Source of the DNA: Rathayibacter sp. VKM Ac-2857
Lineage (GTDB): Bacteria; Actinomycetota; Actinomycetes; Actinomycetales; Microbacteriaceae
Direction of reading: 5' to 3'
DNA length: 64,000 nt
NCBI RefSeq assembly: GCF_013205025.1
Contig: NZ_JABMLE010000001.1
Span: forward strand, 1,364,001 to 1,428,000
A program made the translations under genes and the position numbers. The stretch's first letter is position 1, and each line of letters begins with the position of its first letter. Below, in pieces: positions 58,724 to 64,000 of the stretch. The notes below the pieces were generated by a model. The model had not been told where the DNA came from. It saw nothing but the letters and a program-made list of their open reading frames with translations, and searched no databases.

Positions 58724-59824
58724 ATGACGCGGCAGGAGCAGGCGCCCTCGGCCGCGGTCAGCACCCGGTGGCTGAGCATCGGGGCCGCGCTCGATCCGCA
58801 GAGCAACAGCATCAACGCGCTGCGGCTGGGGCTCGCGGTGCTGGTGATCGTGTCGCACTCGTTCCCGCTGGGCGGCTACGGCGACGCGCCGGGCGCCGGG
58901 GGCAGCGGCGGCTCCGGGCTGGGCCACTCCGATCTGGGCGACTGGGCGGTGGGCGGCTTCTTCGTCACGTCCGGCTACCTGATCACCGCGAGCCGGCTCC
59001 GCTCGCGCTCGCTCGGCGACTACCTCTGGCGGCGGTTCCTGCGCATCTACCCGGCCTTCCTCGTCTCGTTGCTCGTCGTCGGGTTCGCGATCGCGCCGCT
59101 CGCCTCGCTGCTGCTCGGCGCCGGCCCGTGGAGCGCGGCGGGCGGCGCGCGGTTCGTGCTCGGGAACCTGCTCCTCTACATCCGCGAGTACGGGATCGCC
59201 GGAATGCTCGGCTCCGTGCCGTACCCGGGGGCCTGGAACGGCTCGCTCTGGAGCCTCTTCTTCGAGTTCGTCAGCTACCTCGTGATCGGAGTGCTGATCT
59301 CGGTGGTGCCGCGGCGGTGGGTCGCGCCGCTGGTGGTCGTCGGCTTCGCGGGGCTGACCCTGGTCGCCGGGGTGCTGGCCACCGATCTCGTGCCCTTCCC
59401 CGCGGCCCTCAACCAGACGGTGACGCTCGTCGCGTACTTCCTGGCGGGGGCGATCGTGCACCTCTTCCGCGACCGGATCCCGCTGACGCTGCCGCTCGCG
59501 CTCCTCGCGGTCGCCCTCTTCGCGCTGGTGGTGGCCAGCGGGCTGTACCGGGTGCTGGCGGGGCTGCCGCTCGCCTACCTGATGCTGGCCCTCGGCGCGC
59601 GCCTCCCCCTGCGGCGCCTCGGGGCGACCCACGACGTCTCCTACGGGATGTACATCTACGCGTTCCCGGTGCAGCAGCTGCTCGCGCTCGCGCTGGTCGA
59701 CGCGGACGTGCCGCTCGGGGCGTACGTGCTGCTCTCGATCGCGGCGACGCTGCCGTTCGCCTGGGCCAGCTGGCTGCTGATCGAGCGCCCGGCGATGCGG
59801 CTGAAGCGGCTGACGGCGCGCTGA
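58724..59824 (+). CDS. acyltransferase 3 family membrane protein
   Basis: A 366-residue membrane acyltransferase with about ten TM segments. Family signatures are LAVLVIVSHSFPLGG with the catalytic histidine, GGFFVTSGYLITASRLRSRS, LWRRFLRIYPAF and WNGSLWSLFFEFVSYL. Such enzymes O-acylate (usually O-acetylate) cell-surface carbohydrates. Its position beside glycosyltransferases and an ABC exporter suggests it modifies the same polysaccharide. ATG 58724 is chosen over GTG 58718. A palindrome copy follows 12 nt after the stop. Confidence 0.88.
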   Translation: MTRQEQAPSAAVSTRWLSIGAALDPQSNSINALRLGLAVLVIVSHSFPLGGYGDAPGAGGSGGSGLGHSDLGDWAVGGFFVTSGYLITASRLRSRSLGDYLWRRFLRIYPAFLVSLLVVGFAIAPLASLLLGAGPWSAAGGARFVLGNLLLYIREYGIAGMLGSVPYPGAWNGSLWSLFFEFVSYLVIGVLISVVPRRWVAPLVVVGFAGLTLVAGVLATDLVPFPAALNQTVTLVAYFLAGAIVHLFRDRIPLTLPLALLAVALFALVVASGLYRVLAGLPLAYLMLALGARLPLRRLGATHDVSYGMYIYAFPVQQLLALALVDADVPLGAYVLLSIAATLPFAWASWLLIERPAMRLKRLTAR

Positions 59825-59836
59825 CCCCCTCCCTCC

Positions 59837-59897
59837 CGCGAGATGCCACTTGTGCACGCGACACGCCGTGAAAAGCGTGCACAAGTGGCATCTCGCG
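59837..59897 (-). repeat. 61-bp palindromic element, copy 9
   Basis: Consensus arms with perfect 23-bp pairing, in the opposite orientation to copy 8, between the convergent acyltransferase and fucosyltransferase-like stops (12 and 17 nt away). Confidence 0.92.
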
Positions 59898-59914
59898 GAG
59901 GGGGCGGGAGGGGG

Positions 59915-60745
59915 TCAGGCGTCCCAGCCGCCGGGGAGGTCGCGGATCACGCTCCAGCGCGGGTCGAGCTGGGTCGCCGCTCCGCCGTTCCAGGCCCGGC
60001 TGTGGAACCACGGCGCGATCACCTCGGCGTCGCCGTGGCGGTGGCGGCCGAGGTAGCCGCCCCAGTACGAGAACGTCGAGTTCGTCAGCACGAGGCGGCG
60101 CGAGGCCGCCAGCAGGGCGAGCTGCCGCGGCACGGGGGTGCCCGGCTCGGGGCAGCGCACGTCGAGGCCGGTCAGGAGCGGCCCGAGCTTGAGCCGGCAC
60201 CAGTCGAGGTCGTCCGAGACGAGGAGCACGCTGCGCACCTCGGCCGACTCCCGCGCCTGCGCGAGCGCCGCGCGCACGTACTCGACGACGTCGAAGGAGT
60301 AGCGGCCGCGGAACTCCGGGACGCTGTAGTAGTCGCCCCGCCGGATGTTGATCGTCAGATCGGCCGACGGCCGCGCCGCCGCGACGAGCTCCCCGAAGGG
60401 GCCGGCGAGCAGGTGCGAGTCGAGGAAGGCGTCCAGCTGCGCGGCCCCGAAGTCGACTCCGAAGCGCTGGTGCGTGCCGCCGGCCTCGCGCGGCTGGAGG
60501 AAGGACACGTCGCCGGGCGCGACGACCAGCTCCCGGGTGCGAGGGAACAGCTCCGCCCACTCCGCCGACCGCGCCGTGCCGCGCACCACCGTCGGCTCCC
60601 CGCGCTCGCGGCGCATGGCGGCCTGCAGCCAGAAGTAGAGGAGGTTGCCGACGCCGAACGCGTCCTGCGGGATCAGCACCGTCGCGCCCCGCCGGCGGAG
60701 CGGCTCGAGGACCGCCGCCCGCAGATCGCCCAGCCGCGGCCTCAC
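59915..60745 (-). CDS. alpha-1,2-fucosyltransferase-like glycosyltransferase (GT11)
   Basis: A 276-residue glycosyltransferase with the GT11/fucosyltransferase motifs: HxRRGDY-type INIRRGDYYS at the GDP-sugar site, and LTNSTFSYWGGYLG near the C terminus, plus FGVGNLLYFWLQAAMRRERG near the N terminus. It would transfer fucose or a related sugar from a GDP-sugar to a polysaccharide repeat. GTG 60745 overlaps the ABC transporter stop (GTGA), so it is coupled to it. Fucose is inferred from family only. Confidence 0.8.
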   Translation of the reverse strand: MRPRLGDLRAAVLEPLRRRGATVLIPQDAFGVGNLLYFWLQAAMRRERGEPTVVRGTARSAEWAELFPRTRELVVAPGDVSFLQPREAGGTHQRFGVDFGAAQLDAFLDSHLLAGPFGELVAAARPSADLTINIRRGDYYSVPEFRGRYSFDVVEYVRAALAQARESAEVRSVLLVSDDLDWCRLKLGPLLTGLDVRCPEPGTPVPRQLALLAASRRLVLTNSTFSYWGGYLGRHRHGDAEVIAPWFHSRAWNGGAATQLDPRWSVIRDLPGGWDA

Positions 60746-62541
60746 GAGAGCTCGCCCAGCGCCACCAGCTGCGCGAAGCCGGGATGCGCGGCGCGCACCT
60801 CCTCGAAGGTGCCCTCGCCCTCGATCCGCCCGTCCTCGAGGAAGAGCAGCCGGTCGGCGCCGCGCACGGTCGAGAGGCGGTGCGCGACGATCAGCACCGT
60901 CATGCTGCCGTGCAGGCCGGCGATGGCGGTCGAGATCTCGTGCTCGGTCCGGTTGTCCAGCGCCGAGGTCGCCTCGTCGAGGACGAGGACCGACGGCCGG
61001 CGGTAGAGGGCGCGCGCCAGGCCGATCCGCTGCCGCTGCCCGCCCGAGAGCCGGACTCCGCGCTCGCCGACGCGGGTGTCGAGGCCGAGCGGCAGCTGCT
61101 CGACGAAGTCCTCGAGCTGGGCGATGCGGACCACCTCGCGGATCCGCTCGGGATCGACCCCGTCGCGGGGCACCCCGAAGGCGATGTTCGCCGCGAAGGA
61201 GTCGTCGAGCAGGAAGACGTCCTGCGGCACGACGCCGAGCCCCGCGTACCAGCCCGCGAGATCCTCCTGGATCGGCCGCCCGCCGCAGAGCACGCGGCCG
61301 GCGGTGGGCTCGAGCAGGCCGAGCACGAGATCGAGGAGCGTGCTCTTGCCCGCGCCGCTCGAGCCGACGAAGGCCGTGGTGGCGTTCTCGGCGAGGCGCA
61401 GGGTCACGCCGCGGAGCACGTCGCGGGAGGCGTCGGGGTAGCGGTAGACGACCTGCTCGAGCTCGATGTCACCGGCGAAGCGCCCGTCGGGGCCGGGCGT
61501 CTCGTCGTGCGAGCCGTGCGCGCCGAGCTCGCGGGCCGCGTCGTCGACGATGCGCAGACTCGCCTGGCCGCTGCGGACGATCGCGAAGGTGGCGGAGATC
61601 CGGTTGAGGGTGGGCAGGGCGCGGAGCGACGCGGCGGCGAACACGCCCAGCACCGAGAGCGCCTCGGCGGACGAGCCGGTCGCCACGAGGATGCCGGAGA
61701 CGCCGATGATCGCGACGACGAACCCGATCTCGAGGAGGTACTTCGGCAGCTCCGAGACCAGCGAGAGCATCCGGGACGCCTGGGCTCCGCGCCGCTTCGC
61801 GGCCTGGAATCCGGCGACGAGGCTCGAGGCGCTGGAGGAGAGCCGCGCCTCGCGGAAGCCGTCGAGCGACGGGAGGAGGAACTGCCAGGTCTGCAGCGAG
61901 GCCTCGGCGGTCTCCTCGCCGATCCGGCCCTGCCGACGGCGGAGCAGGCGCTGCGTGCCGCCGAGCAGCAGCGCGAAGAAGACGGCCGCGAACAGGGTCG
62001 CCCCGGGCGAGGCGAGGAGGAGGACCACGACCAGCGCGACGAGCACCAGCAGGTCGGAGGCGAGGCCGAGCACGCCGAGCAGCACTCCGGACGCCTGCGC
62101 GGTCGAGTCGTTGATGTTGCGGTAGACCTCCGACAGCCGCCGCGTGCGGTGCACGGCGAAGGGGGCGAGCACGTACCGCCGCAGCAGCTCGGTCGACGCG
62201 TCGGCCGCGATCCGGGTGGTGCGGCCGAGCAGCCACCAGCGGAAGACGATCGTGCCGATGCTCTTCAGCACGAACACCGCGGCGACGAAGCCGGCGACGA
62301 GCGGGACGAGGGTCGCGACGTCGGAGGTGCCGACCAGGCCCGCGATCGTGCTCGTCACCGAGCCGGCGCCGGTGTCCGCTCCGGTGAGCAGCGCCATCAG
62401 CGGCACCATCGCGGCGACGCCGAGGGTGTCGAGGACGGCCAGCACGATCGAGCCGGCCACCGCGACGACGAGCCAGCCGGGCGACGCCGCGCCGGCGAGG
62501 GCGAGCAGGGTGCCGAGTCCCTGCCGGATCGAGCCCCTCAT
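60742..62541 (-). CDS. ABC exporter, fused TMD-NBD (MsbA/PglK-like)
   Basis: A 599-residue half-transporter: six TM segments in residues 20-310 and a nucleotide-binding domain with Walker A GSSGAGKST, signature LSGGQRQR, Walker B VLVLDEATSALD, and H-loop IVAHRLSTV. It resembles lipid- or lipid-linked-glycan flippases such as MsbA or PglK. In this cluster it most likely moves a polyprenyl-linked glycan across the membrane. Its start overlaps the GT4 gene stop and its stop overlaps the GT11 gene, so all three are coupled. Confidence 0.87.
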   Translation of the reverse strand: MRGSIRQGLGTLLALAGAASPGWLVVAVAGSIVLAVLDTLGVAAMVPLMALLTGADTGAGSVTSTIAGLVGTSDVATLVPLVAGFVAAVFVLKSIGTIVFRWWLLGRTTRIAADASTELLRRYVLAPFAVHRTRRLSEVYRNINDSTAQASGVLLGVLGLASDLLVLVALVVVLLLASPGATLFAAVFFALLLGGTQRLLRRRQGRIGEETAEASLQTWQFLLPSLDGFREARLSSSASSLVAGFQAAKRRGAQASRMLSLVSELPKYLLEIGFVVAIIGVSGILVATGSSAEALSVLGVFAAASLRALPTLNRISATFAIVRSGQASLRIVDDAARELGAHGSHDETPGPDGRFAGDIELEQVVYRYPDASRDVLRGVTLRLAENATTAFVGSSGAGKSTLLDLVLGLLEPTAGRVLCGGRPIQEDLAGWYAGLGVVPQDVFLLDDSFAANIAFGVPRDGVDPERIREVVRIAQLEDFVEQLPLGLDTRVGERGVRLSGGQRQRIGLARALYRRPSVLVLDEATSALDNRTEHEISTAIAGLHGSMTVLIVAHRLSTVRGADRLLFLEDGRIEGEGTFEEVRAAHPGFAQLVALGELS

Positions 62542-63644
62542 GCCGCGCTCCGGGTGTGGACGTCGGCGTAGACCCCGGCGATGTCGGCGCACATCCGCGC
62601 GACGGAGCGCGGCGCGGCGGCGGCGGCCGGCTCCTCCGCCTGGCGCTCGAGCGCCCGCGCCACGGCCGCGGGGTCGTCCGCGTCGACGAGCGAGCGGGGC
62701 GCGAGGATCTCGGGGTTGCCGCCGACCGCGGTGGCGACCACGCCCAGGCCGCGGGCGACGGCGTCGAGGAGGGTGTACGAGCAGTTCTCCCAGACCGAGA
62801 GCTGGGCCACGACGTCCGCCTCGGCGAGCATCCGGGCGGAGTCGACGAAGCCGGGGAAGGCGACCGCGTCGCCGAGGCCGAGGGCGCTCGCCCGGGCGCG
62901 GAGGGCGCCGTCGAGCGGTCCCTCCCCCGCGACGGTCAGCGTCGCGCCGGGCACCCGGCGGTGCAGGACGGCGAAGGCCTCGAGCAGGGCGTCGATCCGC
63001 TTCTCGGGCGAGAGGCGGGAGAGCGAGACGACGCGGAGCGCGCCGGCGGGGCGGGGGCGGCGAGCGGCGGCGGGGGCGTCCACAGCGGGGCCGTCCACGC
63101 CGTTGAGCACGACGTCGATGGGCAGCACCGCGTGCCACTTCTCCCGCATCGCGCGCCGGGTGGCCTGCGAGACGGCGATCGCCCCGTCGAACCGGTGCAG
63201 CCGGGCGCGGTGGGCGAGCGCCATCGCCCGGGCCTGCGCACCCGAGCGGTGGTAGACGGCGTCGGGGCCGGCGATGCCGTGCTCGGTGGTCAGCCGCCGG
63301 ACGCCGCGGGGCAGCGGGGTCGCGGCGCTCACGAGGTCGGCGTGGGCGAGGTGCGAGTGCACGATCGCGGGCCGGAGGGCTCCGGCCGTGGCGGCGAGCG
63401 TGCGGACGGAGGCGGCGAGGCCGGCGGCCGTGCCGAAGCGGCCGGTCGTCACCGCCGAGCCCTGGGCGCGCAGCCGGCGCGCCAGGGCGCCCTCGGGGCA
63501 GAGCACGACGACGCGGTGGCCGGGGATGCCCTGCCGCGCGACGTCGACGACGTGCCGGGCGACCCCGCCGTCGTCGGCGACGGGCACCAGCCAGAGCGCG
63601 ATCGGCGCGGCGCCGCCCGCAGCCGCACTCTCGCCCGCGCTCAC
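62538..63644 (-). CDS. GT4-family glycosyltransferase
   Basis: A 368-residue glycosyltransferase of the GT-B fold. Motifs are DDGGVARHVVDVARQG near the N terminus, SLSRLSPEKRIDALLEAF and VAGEGPLDGALR in the C-terminal nucleotide-sugar domain, and WENCSYTLLDAVARGLGVVA, the E-x7-E region (with an Asp at the second position). GTG 63644 overlaps the preceding stop (GTGA) and is preceded by GGAGGAGTGGCT; a GTG at 63650 is also possible. It probably builds the surface polysaccharide handled by the coupled ABC exporter. Confidence 0.87.
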   Translation of the reverse strand: MSAGESAAAGGAAPIALWLVPVADDGGVARHVVDVARQGIPGHRVVVLCPEGALARRLRAQGSAVTTGRFGTAAGLAASVRTLAATAGALRPAIVHSHLAHADLVSAATPLPRGVRRLTTEHGIAGPDAVYHRSGAQARAMALAHRARLHRFDGAIAVSQATRRAMREKWHAVLPIDVVLNGVDGPAVDAPAAARRPRPAGALRVVSLSRLSPEKRIDALLEAFAVLHRRVPGATLTVAGEGPLDGALRARASALGLGDAVAFPGFVDSARMLAEADVVAQLSVWENCSYTLLDAVARGLGVVATAVGGNPEILAPRSLVDADDPAAVARALERQAEEPAAAAAPRSVARMCADIAGVYADVHTRSAA

Positions 63645-64000
63645 AGCCACTCCTCCAGCCGCTCGAGGGCTGTCCAGAAGCCCTCGCCGCTGTCGACGTG
63701 GCCCTGCCAGATCTCGGGGATGAACGGCACGCCCGGCGCCAGGGCGTCCAGCGCCGCGGCGAACACCGGCCAGTCGATCTCGCCCTCGCCGATCTGCACG
63801 CCCTCGCCGTCGATCCCGGTCGCGTCGACGAGGTGCAGGTGCGCGCTGAGCGGCGCCAGCAGCTCGACCGCCGCCGAGAACGCGGTGCCGAGGAAGGTGG
63901 TGGCGAGCTTGGTGTGCGAGGCGTCCAGGCAGAGGGCGGTGCCGGTCTCGCGGGCGAAGGCGGCCGTGTCCTCCGGGTCGACGAAGAGGTTGTGGAACTG
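63641..64000 (-). CDS. sugar phosphate isomerase/epimerase-like TIM barrel, C-terminal part
   Basis: Only the last 119 codons are in the window; the start lies beyond base 64000. The reverse strand reads CLDASHTKLATTFLG, HLHLVDATGIDGEGVQIGEG and VPFIPEIWQGH, ending LERLEEWL. The metal-site Asp/His residues and EIDWP block fit the xylose-isomerase-like sugar isomerase/epimerase family, sometimes attached to NeuB-like synthases. Its stop overlaps the GT4 start, so it belongs to the surface-polysaccharide operon. The exact sugar is unknown. Confidence 0.75.
   Translation of the reverse strand, partial: QFHNLFVDPEDTAAFARETGTALCLDASHTKLATTFLGTAFSAAVELLAPLSAHLHLVDATGIDGEGVQIGEGEIDWPVFAAALDALAPGVPFIPEIWQGHVDSGEGFWTALERLEEWL

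Noticed and set aside
22499-59897. Short open frames reading MPLVHAFHGVSRAQVASRG through the 61-bp palindromes as small proteins
   Set aside because: They arise from the palindrome itself, are read on both strands, and lack ribosome sites.
22500-59900. The 61-bp palindrome as a transposon end
   Set aside because: No transposase, target-site duplication or internal gene is visible; it is always just behind a stop codon.

Overview
The window is about 72% G+C by eye, has no introns, and is packed with Shine-Dalgarno-led, ATGA/GTGA-overlapping genes and many GTG starts. Several small genes (a DUF7882-like protein, a HicB orphan, a DUF1206 protein, an LAxTG-anchored surface protein) and dispersed CTCGATACGCCC/GGGCTACTCGA elements point to Actinobacteria, most likely Microbacteriaceae (Rathayibacter/Clavibacter-like). 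That placement is inference; there is no rRNA in the window. It reads as ordinary chromosome: no integrase, transposase, phage gene, plasmid gene, tRNA or CRISPR was seen.

Layout. 1-9 kb: end of an AI-2E permease; a three-gene sensor operon (histidine kinase, degenerate kinase-like membrane protein, response regulator); a cold shock gene with terminator; small hypotheticals; an MDR reductase convergent with a 14-TM drug exporter. 9-14.5 kb: glgX and three linked small genes, MmcQ/YjbR, a zinc metallopeptidase, an orphan HicB and a frameshifted HTH gene. 14.5-19.3 kb: a probable amine/polyamine module (flavin amine oxidase and aldehyde dehydrogenase, divergent from MarR and an MFS exporter). 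19.3-27.7 kb: a repeat cluster, poxB with a lipocalin-like gene, a lipoprotein, an MFS pump, a reductase with its TetR regulator and two matching operators, TauE/SafE, an esterase. 27.7-32.7 kb: Asp23 protein, small genes, deoC operon, a dense repeat cluster, and a zinc-free ribosomal operon rpmB-rpmG-rpsN with a clear promoter. 32.7-38.8 kb: polysaccharide deacetylase lipoprotein, LysG/LysE pair, a 15-bp minisatellite, a GntR/DUF1648 pair, a thioesterase, a HepT/MntA-type toxin-antitoxin pair. 38.9-46.4 kb: an alpha/beta-hydrolase fused to a gluconate-dehydrogenase-subunit-3 domain next to a GMC oxidoreductase, an SsuABC-like importer, an LAxTG surface protein. 47-53.2 kb: three paralogous Tat-exported proteins of unknown function interleaved with other genes. 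53.3-58.6 kb: LysR regulator and divergent putA, then hicAB. 58.7-64 kb: a surface-polysaccharide cluster (acyltransferase, fucosyltransferase-like GT11, ABC exporter, GT4, sugar isomerase) that runs off the end.

The most striking non-genic signal is a 61-bp perfect or near-perfect palindrome present nine times. Every copy lies 5-21 nt after a stop codon, in convergent or 3'-terminal gaps, and always points the same way relative to transcription at tandem sites. It behaves like a repeated terminator/REP element. Several promoters also carry readable operators (TetR, MarR, putA/LysR, hicAB) and possible leaderless starts.
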